Origin: an uncultured Clostridia bacterium
Lineage (GTDB): Bacteria > Bacillota > Clostridia > Christensenellales > Borkfalkiaceae
NCBI GenBank assembly: GCA_947629095.1
Contig: CANRCK010000001.1
Span: 124,001-188,000, forward strand
Direction: 5' to 3'
DNA length: 64,000 nucleotides
Shown piece after piece: positions 1 to 15,000 of the stretch. The position numbers were made by a program, and so were the translations under genes. Numbering within the stretch: the first letter of the stretch is position 1; every line of letters starts with the position of its first letter. The notes beneath the pieces are model-generated. The model was not told the DNA's origin and made no database searches. It was given only the letters and a program-made list of their open reading frames with translations.

Positions 1-3000
1 TATGGTAAAATCATTTCCATAATAGCCGTGGATTGAGAATTCGGGTTCCGATTCGTTGTAGACGCCGTTCTTGGTAGTCTCCATTATTACCTTTACTTCC
101 AACTTGCTGATCGCAAACAGAAGCTGTGCAGAGTATCCTTTGAATTCATCGGTATCTATCCACGCGATTGCCGTATATCTACCTGCATTGAGGAAAAGTT
201 CACGCGACCAACCGTCGGGCGCAAAATTTTTATCTGCGCCAACCCAGCTGAGGGTTTGCTTGGGAGTTTCCGTACCTCTCGGTGCATACAGAAGAACAAA
301 GTCGGTGTTGAACCGGAAGTAGTGCGTTACGCCCTCTGAATAGTAGGCAACTTTTGCACTTTCGTTGGGCGACTGGCTGTAAGGGAATTCAAGTTCGGGC
401 GAATTGGCGTCCATACCGAAGAATTCCACTATGTTGATATTTCTACCATCGCCGTCGGTTGCCACTATCGAGAAGGTGAGCAATCTCCAATCCTGGTTTT
501 CGTCGGGAACCCAGCAATAGTTATTGGGGTCCTTGAGATGTATACGGAAATCATAGGTGCCGACCGCCTTGTATTTGACGTTGTACTCGTTCTTTACCAC
601 GTAAATTTTGTCGTAGTAGAAGTTATCCTTAACGGCGTCTACCGCAGAATGTTCCATGCCGTCCCAATCGAAAGTCTTGACGATAAGCAAATCGCTGAAT
701 ACGCGCGCCTTTGTGATAATAAAGTCGTCCTCTATGGAATTGATCTTCTCGCCCGTTTCGTCCACAAGCACAAAGTTGCGGTTGTATGAGTAACCCTCGC
801 TCTTTTCGTTCATTCCCAAACGGACGCGTATCTTGTACTCGCCTGCCTGTGTGGGAGCTTCCGAAATATAATCTTCCATCGCGTGGCGCCATGTCATGTC
901 GTAGGAATTTCCGTAGTAGGCATATTCCATGGTGACGCGGCTGAGGAACATATTATGGCTCTGGGGTTCGCCGCCGTAGAAGGACAATACTGCCGACGCA
1001 GGCAGGATCGTGGAGCCGTACTCGCCGCCCATAAGCGCCTGGTCGCGGAAGCTGATACTCAGTTTGCGGGGCGTGATTGAGATGGGAAGAAGGTTGGACG
1101 AGCACCCTGCATAATTGACCGTATCGGGAATTACTATCTGCAATTTGTATTCGCCAACGTCTACAGGAGTATAGTCTATCGGATTATCCTTGCCATTCTC
1201 TACCTTGTAGAATTTGTATTGGGCGGTAGCTTTGCCGAACTTGGCCGTAAACTCATAGAAGCCTTTGTGCGGCTCTACCGTAAGATCTTCGCTTGTACCT
1301 GCCTCATAGCCATCGTACTCCCACGAGGCTGTCTTGCCTCCGAATACGCTCAAATATACGCTGTTGCCCGCTTTGCGGATTTCAAAGTTAATATCCGCAG
1401 AATCGGAGTTTGTCGTATCCCACATATAGTTGGCTGCGACGCTCTCTGAAAGGGTGAGATGTACGGCGTAAACCCCGACGTCCGTACCCTTGTCGGAAAC
1501 TGCCGTAAACGGAGCGTATATTCTGTCTTTTTCAAGCAGGAAGTCTTCATCCTGACGCATCAATTGTATAAATGCGTTCAAATCAGCGTTCGTCACGCCC
1601 TGTTCTCTGCCCGTATAAACGGGTGCAAAGTGATAACGGTTGTAAGTATCGCCGAAAGGACCCGGCTCTTCCGCCTCTTCCACTGTATACAAACTGTCAG
1701 CCATAGACTGAACATCGGCAACCGAAAGAACAAGTTTGTTGATTAAATATGCAGAGGTGTTTCTGCCTGTAATGTTGAAGTTGACTGCATCGTCGCCCTC
1801 AAAAATCATTACGACCTCGTACATGCCTGCGTTGAGGGGCTTGCTGCCTACTGTTTTGGGTTCACCCACGGTTGCGACCTGCGTGAACAGGAAGCCGACC
1901 GTTGCGCCGCAAGGCAACTCGTCGCCGAGTCCATAGAGCATTTCATCGTTTACAAGTTTGACTTTTACCGTGTAAGTATCTCCGTAAGCGATTACGGTTG
2001 AACCGTCCTTATCGTTTGTTACTTCCACTCTTTCCACCTCGATATTGGTCGCGGTGAGAGTTAAGCTGCCGTCCGTAAACAGGATGGTGTAGTTACTGTT
2101 GACGCTGTTTTCCACGTATTCGCCTGTAATGGCATAAGGTATGCCGACTTTATAGGGAGCCGCAGCGGTATTGACAAGATATACTCCTATACCGAGGTTG
2201 TCTTTGTCTTTTTCCAACAGAATGGATTCGCCGTCTATATGCCACTTTGTATCGTCGGGGTTAGGAGCTTCCGATTGGTATTTTTTGTTGTATTCGAGCG
2301 ACTGGTCTTCAATGACGACCTTAAGTTCCCGCTTTTCTACGTCAAGTACGCCGTTTTCCACCTTGCTTGCAACTATTATGTAGTTGCCGAACTCGATGGC
2401 GCCGCCGTTATAGCTAATGTCGTACTTGCCTACCGGACTGCCGACCGCGTAAATTCCGTGGTCCCCTGTTTGCGCTTTGACAACGAGATGCTCGCGGAAG
2501 GCGACTATCTGCAATGCCCAGCCCGAGCTTGCCGCGTCATCAACCCTTTCACCCTCAGCCGCGCCGTTATGCGGCGTTTTATAGCCCGTTACCGTGAGCG
2601 TGAATGCGGCGGGCTCGTCGCCGTAGGTTATGGTTTGATCCTCTATCTTTACCGTCAGCTCTGCACGCGTGATGCTGAACTCAGTCTGTTTGTCCGCTCC
2701 TGCGTAGTTGGTTGTTCCGTCTACATATGCGCGGATCATATAGCTGCCGGCATTTGCGGGTAAGCCCAATATCCAATCGCCGTCAACATAGTCTTCGGTT
2801 TTCTTTACGGCATATGCATACTTCACTTCGCCGAATTCTGCCGATGCCTCTATCACGTAGCTGTCGCCGTAGATCGCAGTTTTGGGCTGCTTGCTCCACG
2901 AGAGCGAGTTTGCCGCCTTATTTATCGTCCAGCTTACCGTTATACTTTGGCTGTCGGTTGCTGCCCAGCGATAGTTTTTAAATACGGTTTCGCTTATTTT

Positions 3001-6000
3001 GAGCTGATATTCATATGTGCCGGCTTCCGTCTTCTTTTCAAGCCCGTCAACGGTGTACAACTCAGCTATGTCGAACAAGCTTTCGCTATAACCTTCTACA
3101 ATTTCCTTTTCGGGTCCAAGCAAACTCTTATTATATGTGTATGGCGTTTCGTTGACCTTGCCTACGATAAGGCTGTGGTCGAGCTGCTTCTTGTTTATGG
3201 TGTAGCTTGTAACGTTGGCGCCCGTGACGTTGTAGTTTTTGGTGTCGTTTCCGTCCAGGACAAGCGCAACCTCATACAGACCCGCGTTTATGGGCTGTTG
3301 CGTCGAACCGCTGCCGATGCCGCTGTATGACGATTCAACAAACTCAAAGCGCACCGTCGCACCGCAAGGCAATATTGCACCCACGATGTACTCTATGCCG
3401 CCCACAACGACCTTTACGGTGTATTCGTCGCCGTACGTTACGTCCGTCAAAAGAGAATTGTTATTCGTTACCTTTATGGATTCAACGGTTATATCCTGCT
3501 TGGTGAGGGTAAGGTTTGCGGAAACGAAGGTTATCGAGTAGTTTTTGTTGTATTCGTTTTCACCCATGATCTCGCCGTTTATCACATATTTCGTGCCGTC
3601 GGCAAAGTAAGGCGCAGCTCCCTTGTCTTCAAGATATACGCCTATATTAAGGTGTTCCTTATCCTTTTCCAACAGAATGGATTCGCCGTCTATATGCCAC
3701 TTTGTATCGTCGGGGTTAGGAGCCGAGGTCGCATAATCCTGTATATAAGGCAGAATTTGATCCTCGACCACAACGGTGATGCTGCGTTCTTTTACGGTGA
3801 GCGTTCCGCCAATAACTTCTTTCGCAACTATTGTGTAGTTGTCAAGCGTTATATTCCCGCCCGTATAGGTAACGGTATAATCGCCAACGTTGCTGCCCGG
3901 CTCGTAATCGACGCCGCCCTTCTGCACCCTTATGCCGTTGCGGAAGGCGGCTATCTGAAGCGCCCAGCCCGAGCTTGCCGCGTCGTCGGTTGCTCCCGCA
4001 ACCGTTCCGTTATACGGCATTTTATAGCCCGTTACGGTAAGCGTGAATGCAGCGGGTTCGTCGCCGTAGGTGATGGTTTGGTTCTCTATCTTTACTTTCA
4101 GCTCTGCACGCGTGATGCTGAACTCAGTCTGTTCGTCCGCTCCTGCGTAGTTGGTTGTTCCGTCTACATATGCGCGGATCATATAGCTGCCGGCATTTGC
4201 GGGTAAGCCCAATATCCAATCGCCGTCAACATAGTCTCCGTCTTTCTTTACGGCATATGCATACTTCACTTCGCCGAATTCTGCCGATGCCTCTATCTCA
4301 TAGCTGTCGCCGTAGACCGCCGTTTCGGGCTGCTTGTTCCACGAGAGCGAGTTGTCCGCTTGCCCTATCTTCCAGCTTACGGTTATGCTTTGGCTGTCGG
4401 TTGCTGCCCAGCGATAGTTTTTAAATGCGGTCTCCGCGATTATCAGGCGGTATTCATAGGTAGCGGCTTCCGTCTGCTTTGTAAGCCCTTCAACGGTGTA
4501 AAGCTCCGCTATGCCGAACAAGCTTTCGCTATAACCTTCTACAATTTCCTTTTCGGGTCCAAGCAAACTCTTGTTATATGTGTATGGCGTTTCGTTGACC
4601 TTGCCTACGATAGCTGTGTGGTCGAGCTGCTTTTTGTTTATTATTATGGTAGTTTCGAAGCTGCCCTTTACGGTGTAATTTTCAGCCTCGGTATATATGC
4701 CGTCTGCGCCGACCTCGCCGTCGGTAAGCACGAGCTTTACGCTGTAGGTGCCCGCGTCGGTGGGGTGCTTGTAGCCGCCATCTCTTGCCGAGAATAGGCT
4801 TATGCCGGCAATTCCGGGACCTGCGGGGTCAGAGGCTGTCGCCGCGAGCAGCGTGTAGACAAAGTGCACGAATACGCCGGCGGAGAACTCATCGCCCTCC
4901 TTGTAATGTTTGCCGTTTATGTAGACCTCAGCCTCATAGTCGTCGCCGTAGGTGATGGTCACGCTGCCGAGCTGGGGCTTGCCGTCTATATCCGTGCCGT
5001 GACCTGTGTTGCCCTCGGCAATTTCGGGTGTGATCGCAAGTCCGCCCTGAATCGCGCCGCCATCCTGCTTCTCCTCCACAGTGAAGTCTGCGGGGGTTAT
5101 GGTGAGAATGCCGTAGCCTTCCTCCACAACGGTGATCGTGTAATTTTTATTGGTTTCGTTCGCTTCGATTTTAAGGTCGATGGTGTAGGACGTTCCCACG
5201 TTGAAGGGAGCGCTCTGCTGCAGCACAAGGGTTATGCCAAGCTTTGCCCTGTCCTCTCCGTACACGGAGTAGCCCTCGGCGGCATGCCACTTGTCGCTGT
5301 CGATTGCGGGAGCGGCGGAAGCGTAATCCGCGCTGTACACTACCTGCTGGTTCTCTATAACGATCTTAAGCTCGCGTTCGGTCACTTTGATCTCGCCCGA
5401 TACTACCTTCAATGACTTTATCACATAATTGCCGAGCTCTATATCTCCGTTGTCATATGTTATGGGATAGGTTCCCTTAGGGCTGCCAACCAAATAGTCG
5501 TGGCTGAGGAAGGAGCGGAAGGTGGGCTCGTAAACTGTCCAGCCCGAGGTGTCCGCCGTATCCTTCTCCCCCGCCTGCCGCCCGCTGTAGGGAGCCTTAT
5601 AGCCCGAAACGGTGAGCTCTATCGCGCCGAGCTCGTTGCCGTATACCACTTCGGGACTGCCTATCGTAACGGTGAGTTCCGCCGCGGTTATGGTAATTTC
5701 CTTGGTAACTTCTGCACTTGCATAGTTTTCGTTGCCCTCCGCAAGGGCGCGGATGACATACTTGCCGACGGAAGAGGGAAGTCCCGTAAACCAATCCTCG
5801 GCAGCATATTCGCCGCCCTCCTCATAGAGCGCATAGGCGTACTTAATGCCATCGGCTCCCCACGTTGCCGTGGCTGTTGCGTTGTAGGGCTCGCCGTAAA
5901 CCGTGTTCTGAGGCGCTGCCGTCCATGAGGCGGTGTTCCCCGCCTTATTTATCGTCCAGCTCGCAGTCACAACGTCGTTATCCGTAACCAACCAACGATA

Positions 6001-9000
6001 GTTGCTGTTCGCTATCTTCAACTCATAGGTGTAGTCCCCGGCATTTGTCTGCTTTTTAAGCCCGTCAACAGTGTAGAGGTTCGCAACTCCAAACAACTCT
6101 TCGGAGTAGCCCACTACTTCGCTCACTTCGGGTCCCTGCTCGTCGCCCTTATAAGTATAAGTCGTGCCGTTTACCTTGTTTACTATATTTTCGCTGTCTA
6201 TGGATTTTTTATCTATGACAAACGTGGCTTCGGTGGAGCCTGTGAGCACGTAGTTGTCCGCATCGGCGCCTTCCAGCACAAGGCGCACATTGTATGTGCC
6301 TGCGTTTTTGGGCAGATCTGCGCTCGGTTCTGCGTTATCCACAAAGTATTTGACTATTATCTTTACCTGGCCTTTGATATACTCATAGCCGCTTTCAAGA
6401 TTGTCGTCCTTGTCTTTTATGTTGAATGTCGCTGCCGTGACGGAACCGTAAACGGTGTTGTCGGCGTTGATTTTGGCGATTTCTATCTGAGCCTCAACAA
6501 TTTGCAGAGCGCCGGGACGGAAGGTTATGGAGTAGTTCTTAACGCTCTCGCCCTGCGTACCGTTTATGGTATATGCCGTCGCATTGTACTTTTCGGCGGT
6601 CTCAACCGCAAGGATAATATCCTCTCCGCTTACAAATTCGCTGTCGCCATCCTCAAGCGCGCCGTCGTCCACAAGCTCCCATTGCGTCTGGTCTATTTCG
6701 GGCTTTTCGCCGCCCTTATATGTAGCCGTCTGGGGCAGTATGTTCACCTGTATCTGCTTGGGCAGGACATTGAACGAAGCGTCATTTACCGTGACCGTGT
6801 AATTCTTGAGTGTGATCGTTTCAAGCGTCACGTAATATTCGCCTACAACAAACTTCTTGCCCGTCATATCGCCCTTTCCGGCGTCGAGGAACTTATATGT
6901 GAGGGTAACGTTGAGTGTGCTCCACCTCTCGCCGTACTGCAAGCCGTCGGCGGATACGCCGAAGCTTTCGGGCATTCTGCCGCCGTAGCGGTATTCCCCG
7001 CTCTCGCTTATGGTGACCGTTACGGTCAGAGCCGCCTTCTTGATTTCGGCTTTCACGTAATCGTACGCAGCCTCGTAATTGCCCGTCTTTTCGAGCTCGG
7101 CGCGTATCCAGTACTTGCCCGCGTCCTTGGGACCGTTTGAGCCCCAAGGCTGCCATACGGATACGTCCAGACCCTGCGCTTCGTCGTTATATGCGGCGTA
7201 CCAGAACTTGAATTCTGTCGCAAAATCGGAGATCGCGCTCACCGCGAAATATTCGCCGTAGGTGACGTCCGATACCTCTTCGAGCGTAACGCTGCCCGCA
7301 ACGTTCAAAATACTCCATGTGACGGTGATATCCTTTGTGCCATCCGCTTCGTCAGCCCATTTATAGTTTGCCGTGTCAATGAGGCTTACGGTAAATACAT
7401 ATGTGTTGACGTTTATGGCGCGGAGACGGGGTATAAGCTGCGATCCCTCTTCCTCTGCTGAGGTGTAGGAGAGCGTAAGCCCTTCGGTTACCGTCTTGAC
7501 GTCCATTATGGCGAGGTCTACGTCCTTCAGGTCGGCTGTCTGATATGCGCCGTTGTAGTTGTACGAAGCCCCGGGGTAGTCGTTGGGCGACTTGATCTTT
7601 TCCACCGTGCGCTTTTCGATAGTGAACGTAAGCACGCCCGATTCGGCGGTATTTACAAAGTTCTCCGTTTCGGAAAGCCTCAGCTTCACGCTGTATGTGC
7701 CCGCCATATAGGGAAGCTCCAAAGTCCAGCGGTCGCTTACGTTATACAAAACGCTTACCTTGCTTTTGTCTATCGTAAGCTCGTTTCCGCCCGCGGTGAC
7801 CTTATATACTATGTTCGTGCGCGAGGCTTCGTCGAGATAGGTCCACTTCGCTACGTCCGAGTAGGTAAGCACCTTATCCTCGGGCTCCTCCGTACCGTGG
7901 GCAGTCACCGAGAACGTTATGCTCGTGAGCTCTACCGCGGCAGTCACTCTGTTTATGGTGAAGAACAGAGGCACGGAATCGGTGCGTTCGTCGGCAATGT
8001 TTTCGCCCGCAAAGCGCGCCCAGTGATGGTTCTGGTCCTTGAGCGTTACGTTGAAGGAATAGGTGCCCGCGTTGGTGCCCGTGACATCCTCTACGCTCCA
8101 AAGCTTATCATAGCCCTCTACGTTGTCCTTTACGGCATCTGCCGCAGTGTGCGCCTTTGCGTCGTAATTAAAGGATTTTACAACAACGTCGTTGCCGTAA
8201 ACTGCAGCTCGGGGCACAATGTAGTGGGGCTCGGCGCCCTCTACCGCGCAGTTTTCTGCGTTTGCTATAACAAAGCAGGTCGCGCACGTGCCGTCGGCTG
8301 TCGCCATTATAGAGTACTTGCCGGCTTCCACCTTGACGCCGTTAAATTTGCTGCCGCCGAACGAAGCGCCCGAATAGGTGAATGTCGCCTTAAGCGAGGC
8401 GGTGATAATGCCTATCGCGTTGTCCTCGCCAAGTATGCTGCCGGAATTTTCGCCGTCGATAAACTCATATGTGGGCGCGGTGAGCTGCTCCAAGGTCAAG
8501 CTGTCGTTGTAGTCGGGGCCTATATAGTCCTTGCCGCCGTTTACCTTGATGAGCACGTTCCTCGGCTTTATTTCATAGCTCAATATTTCCGTTTCGGCTG
8601 CGGCGTAATTTTCCGTTTCGCCCAGCTTAATGTAAATCCAGTGCATGCCCGCCATGGCAGCCGCGCTGTTTACGGCTATAGCCTGTTCATAGGTGAGCTC
8701 CGTCCACTTATCGGTCTCATCCTTTCGGGGCTGAACCCCGCCCGAGGCTACGTACACGGTTATATCGCCTATGTTGGGATTTATCTTGAAATCCTTGAAC
8801 ACGCGCACGTTGGAGGTCATCTTCAATTTGTCGGCGTTGAATTTGCCGTCGAAGATATGCTCCGTCGTCGCCGTGTTTTCGGAATATATTTTCGTTTCCT
8901 GCTGCCTTTCTATTTCAAAGGTCAGGTCGGCGGTCTCCGCATACACGGGAGCCTCTCCCCTTACCCAGCTATAGTTTGCCGCAGCCGCGGTAGTGAACGC

Positions 9001-12000
9001 TATGGGAATATTGTAGGTCCCCACGTTCAGACCCTCGGAATATTCGCCCACGGAGAACGACCCTTCGAGCGTTGCCTGCGCCGTGCCGTCGCCCGAGGCA
9101 TAGAGCTCCGCAAGAGCGCGCTTCACGTCGCCCTCCACGGTAGCCTTGTCGGGCTTATATTGCTCGCCGTTATAAGTGTGCTTGTAGCTTGTTTTTGCCT
9201 GTATTTTTGCTATATCGAGTTCGAACCTCTCGATAATGTACACGTCGTAGCGCGCGGAGCTTGTGCCCGTGAGCTCTACCTGGTCCTCGTACTCCTCGGC
9301 AAGGAGTATGCTTGCACGGTAGGTGCCCGCCTTTACGGGTGCTTTGGTAACCTCCTCGGTGTTGCCGTAGCGGTCGTTCAGATTGTCGCTGCCCGAATAG
9401 GTCACGCGAAGATACTTCTCGTAGCCCTCTATGCCTATTTTGCTTTCGGCTTGCTCGCACGTCTGCTCGCTGTTATCCGCGGGCGTATATTGCAGGAAAA
9501 TATGCAGGGGCACTGCGTTGCCGTGGTTATAGATTATTTTCGTGCCGTCCGCGGGCTTTACCTCGGTGTGCGTAAACTCGATAGTCAGCCGCTCGACGTC
9601 GATATAGCCGCCGTTCACGGTAACCTTATAGTTTGCCTGCGCGCCCTCCTCATAGTCGTTGTCCACCGTGCCCGTGAGCTCATATCTGCCCACCTTGTAC
9701 CGGTTGTCTGCCGCCGCGGCGAGAGAAAGCTTGATTTGGAGCTTGTCGCTGCCGTAAACGGAGCCGGAAACAACGTTGATATAGTCCGAGCCCTCTGTTA
9801 CCGAATATACTACGGTCGGGGCGAATTCGGGAGCCTTGAAGTCGTTGAAGTACTTGGAAAGGGTCTTTATGGTCAGGGTCAGGCTGCGGGGCACTACCTT
9901 GAGGTATGCCTCACCCTGCTTGCCCTCATTTACGGTGACCGTAAAGTTGTCGAGCGTTGCGCTATTCAGCTGTATTTTTATGGGGTAGCCGTTGTCCGCA
10001 GACACGCCTTTGCCCGGCGCGTAGCCATCCGCCGAGCTCGTTATCCCGAGCTCTGCAAGCAGATCGGCAAGCTCCTCGCCGAACAGGTCGGAGTCGGTCA
10101 TATAGGTAAATTCGGGAGCCACGTCGCCGTATTCCACCTCGGCGCCCGCCGTGTATATCTTAAGCGCCGCCTTGCCGATAGTCAGCGTGCCTATCTCCGT
10201 CCATTCTTTTATGCCGGAGTAGTTGTTGCCGCCGTCCGCGACCTTGGCATAAATTCTATATTCTCCTGCCGGTTTGGGCGCAATTTCCGAAATAGCCGCG
10301 TCGCCGACCGTATTTTTATAGCCGTAGGTGACCTCAAAGTCCTTAAACGTCGCGCCGTCGTTGAGATTTTCAAAGGATACGACGGTATTGGGGGTATATT
10401 CGCTGCCGTAGGTAGTGGAAATATCGTTGCCCGTGCTCACCTTTACCGTGTTTTGTTTTATGGTATAGGTCGTTACGGGATCCTGCGTTTCGCCTTTCCA
10501 AACGTAGTTTTTGGCGTCCTTCAATATCCATTTGATTGTGTAGTCGCCCGCCTCGGTCGCGCTGAGCACTGTGACAACGCCGCCATCCGCCTCTTTGTTG
10601 GTTATGGTAAGCCCGCTGTCCGCAATATATTCCATGGTTGCGGAGTTGAAGTCGGTTATGTTCATGCTGTGCTCGTTGCCGTTATAGTAGCAAACGTCGT
10701 GTCCGCCCTCGGGCGTGAGCGTGGGAACGGCAAGGTCCAGCTTCGATATTTCAAAGTAGCAAGCGGATACCGCGCTGGCGTAGTCCACCTGCTCGGAGAG
10801 CGTGGCATACACAAGGTAGCTGCCCGCGTCCTTGTTCTCTATTACGGTTGTGACCGTTCTCGCCTTCAACAGCTTTTCGAGCTCGTTGAGAATATTCTGC
10901 CTTTCGCCCTTGTCGAGCTCTGTATTGGCAAGCTGTTCGGAATAGCCCTTCCACGTTGCTATATCTCCCTCCAGCAGGGCGATATATTGATACTGCACGA
11001 CGGGGTTGGATATCGTGAGCTTGGTCTGGTATTTCGGCAGGTTTGCATCCTCGCTGAATTGGCTGTATTTCCAGCCCGTTATCTGCACGGTAAAGCCCAC
11101 GTCGTCCAAAATCACACGGAACGTAAGCACGAGCGTGCTTGAACCTGAGTCGGCTGAGGTCGCCACGAGCGTGTAGTCGTATTCGTTTTTAAGCGTTACT
11201 GTGCCTACGCCCGTGCCCGCGCCCTTGATGGTCACCGTTACACCCGAGTCGGAGAGCTCGAAATCCTCAACGGGAGCGCTGTCGAATGCATAGCTGAAAT
11301 TCATTATGCGCCGGTCGAAGGCGTCTATGCTGTTCTCCTTGGTGCCGTCCTGGATCAGCGGATATCTCCACTGCAGGGTTATCTTCTGTTTCTCGATAAC
11401 ATATTCGAGCTCCGTTTCGGTTGCGCCCTTCGCGAACTTATAGTTGTAGTCGCTCAAATCGTTCTGCGGCAAAGCAAGTTTCACTTGGAATCTGCCCGCA
11501 CGCTGGGGAACGTCTTCAACGAAGCCGTTTTTACCCGCAAACTCCGCCATCGGGTCGTTATAATCACCCTTATAGGTGATCGTAGCGCTCGGCTCGAAGC
11601 CCTCGCATTCATTTGCATATCCGATCTCGGCGGGCAGAGGCTTGTTGCCCCTTGCGTCGTCGTCCTCGAACTGCCTGTTGTTGTTGGAGACCGTGGGGGT
11701 GATCGTGCGGGAAACGACCGTCATTATAACGCCCTCGGCGAACTCTACCGTGTAGTTGACGAAGAATATATCCTTATCGTCTTGGTTCTTTACGGTAACC
11801 TTATATTTGCTGCCCGCAATGGACGATCCCGCCGCATACGTTTCCTGTGTAGGATAGTTCTGCTGCACGTTTTCAAACGTGAACTCCTGCAGAAGCTCAG
11901 GATTGGAGGAGATATCCTCGCCCACCCAACCGGAATAGGACACGCCGTACTTGGGCGTATCGCCGAAGGTAATATTCAGCCCGTTGTCGCCCGTGCCGTT

Positions 12001-15000
12001 AATGATTATAACCGTTACGGTTAGTTTTGCGCGCACAACGGTGAATGTGCCCGCCTTGCCGGCGTAGTCGCCCTCTCCCCAGCTGCCCGTAAAGGTTATG
12101 TCGTAGTCGGGGTCGTTGTCGGCGGGAACGAGGGCGTGCGTGCCGACGTTATAGCCCTCCACCGTGAAGGATATCTGCAGATTTTTAACGTTATCGCCGT
12201 CAACTGCCGTGTTGAGGGTGCAGCCCTCGAGCGTCAGAATGGGCTGATACCTTTCCTCTAAGCGCGCCACGGTGAACTCGCCGCCGATATATACGCTCCC
12301 CTCTTCGGGGTCGGCTATCTTGACGGTTATGGATCTGGGCACTACCGTAAGCTTGCCGTAATCCTCGCAGGTCACATTATAGTTATCTGCCGTTATGCCG
12401 GAAAGCTTTATTTTGGTAGAGTAGCCCGCGCTGTTGCTTTGGTTGTATTGGTCGGCTTCAATGGAAATTCCGCCCTTGTTCAGGACGCCTTCCTTGATAT
12501 GTCCGCCCTCGATATCGTGCTCGACAAGACCGCGGGTTTCGGTGTAGCCGCCGTCCATGGGCGACTCGCTGAACAACAGCTCGAGCCCTTCTATAAACGT
12601 CCCGTCAAACGCGTCGCCGTAGGGGATATCCGCATCCTTCACCTGCACATAGAGATCCTTTTTGTTGATGGTGAACGTAAACGCCCACGAGTCTCTGCTG
12701 GTCGTGTGGAAATCGTAGTTTTCGGGCGAGTTCAGGGTGACCGTTATGCGGTATGCGCCCGCGTTGAGCGTATTCCATTTGATAACGCCGCCCTCTACGG
12801 TGATATTTTCGTCCGCGTCGGTCAAGGTCTGCTGGCTGCCGTTGAACGTGCCGTCCTTGGAGTACTCGAGCTTGTAGGACATTACCTCTTTTGAGATAAA
12901 TTCGTCCCTGTCGCCCACGTAATTTTTAACGGTAAACGCGTTGAGCTCGCCGTTGTAGGTCATACTATTTGCGCCGCCGGGATAGGTTGCCGAAGCGTCG
13001 TCTACGACCTTTTGCGAAACGGTGATCTGCGAAGGTCTTTGTTTGATAGCGTAGTTTCCGCAGTCCTGCCAATCGTCCCCGCCGGCGTTGTACTGTACCT
13101 TCGCGTAAACATTATAGGTGCCCGCGCCGATAACCTTATTCTCCTCGCCGCCTGTCTTTTGATAGGTTACGTATATGCGTATTTTGCCGCTGTCGGCAAA
13201 AACCACCTTTGCGTCGGCGTTGTTGCCGTCCTTCCACGTGTCCTCGTCCGCGGTCTGCGTGTTAAACGTGCCCTCAACGATATACTCGCGCATGTAGTAG
13301 ACAATATCGCCGCCGGCAGGCAGAAGCTCCATGCCGCCGTCCGTGCCGTACCACTTGGTCTGATAGGTCACGTCTATCTGCTTGGGAACGATCTCGAACT
13401 CCTCTTCGGCGGTGGCTGCGGTGTAGTTGTCCTTGCCCGCGCCGCTGAGGGTGAAGCCCACCTTGTATTTGCCCACGTTGACGGGAGCCTCTACGTTCAA
13501 TTCTATGGTGTAGTCTTCCGAATCCCACTGATAGTAGACAATGGTAGCGCTCAAAGAGCTTTCCGCACCCTGAACGTTACCCGCTTGGAACGTCTTTTGG
13601 TGACCGGTGTAAACAAACTTGCCTGTGCCCGCGTCATAGCCGTCGGTCGGTTTTATGACAACAATCGTAACGTCCGCGGGAGCGATATGGAATATGCCGC
13701 ACTTGCCCGCCTCGGGCTCCGAGGCATGGCTGTTGGTCTCCGTGGTCTTGCCCCACTGACCGGCAAAGCTTATCACGTAGTTCTTGCCGTAGCCCGTAGG
13801 ATCGTAGCTCACGCCGGTTATCTTGTAGTAGCCCGCGTCCGAGGTCGCATTGGTGTTGATATCGGCAACCTTGTAGCCGGGCTCCGTATTCCACTTCAAG
13901 GCGTCCGTGGTGAGGCGTATTACCTTTGAAATTTCATCGCTATAGAAATTTGTATAATGGGTGCCGTCCCCGGAATTTGTGTTCTTGACGGTGACCATTT
14001 TCGACAGGTCGTCAAACCACTGGATATCCTCTTTAGCTTTGCTGATGTTGAAGTTATACTTGTTCTCCTTGTCGGAAATGGTGACGGTGAGTGCGCGGGG
14101 CTTAACGGTGAGCATGCCGGGGTTCTCGCCATTTTCGTTGATATTCAAAGTATAGTTGTCGCTTGCACCCGCGCCCCACGTGAGGGTTATATAATAGTCT
14201 CCCACGCTGCCGTTTTCATAGCCCTTCTCATAGTCGTCGTTGCCTCTGAGCGTTTTAACGATCCTATACGTTCTGGACGAAGTGTCTAACGCCGACTCTC
14301 CCTCGCCGTTTACATAGCCCGTAATTGTGGTTTTGGGAAGGGCGGGCGCGTCTTCGCCGTAGAATATCGAGTCGTTATCGGTTTTTACGGTGAGTTCCTT
14401 TTTGCCGACCGTGAATTCTACGGTCTCCACGGAAATTGCCTCGTAGTTTTCCGTTGCGGGCATGGAGTAGGTCACTGTGTATTCGCCCGCGCCGAGCAGC
14501 GCGCCGTTTTTATAGCTTTCCTTGCCCGACGTTTTGCTGTTTTGCGAGAGCCAGCCCTGTATGGACGAGGCATAGAAGTCCATGGCAAAGCCTTCCACAG
14601 GCTTGCCGTCCTTTGTGAGCGTAACGTCGGGCACAACGTTCATTTTTTCCGTCGCGTTGGCGCCCTCGCTGCCGTCAACGCCGAATTTGCGGTTGAATTT
14701 GGCAACGGGTATCGTCTCGGTTATGTCGCTGCTGTCGTAGCCGGTGGGGTTATTTTCGGCTTTTGCGCCGTATATCCACGCATTGCCATTCACATTGCGA
14801 CCATTGAGCTCATACTGATTGAGCCACGTATTTTTGGCTTTGGCTATCTTGCCAGTAAGCTTGCCGAAGACGGTAGTGTGGTTGTCAAGCTTCAGACGGT
14901 AGTGCAGAATGTACGTGCCCGCGTCGATTATCTGCGGGTTTTCGCCCTTTTTATAAATTACGTCCTTGTCGCTTGCATAGTCATTGTCGAAGAAGTCGTC

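Noticed and set aside
7897..11142. A 1,081-codon plus-strand open frame
   Set aside because: It lies exactly in the antisense codon register of the giant gene, has no ribosome site or domain, and arises because the sense strand rarely uses TTA, CTA and TCA codons.
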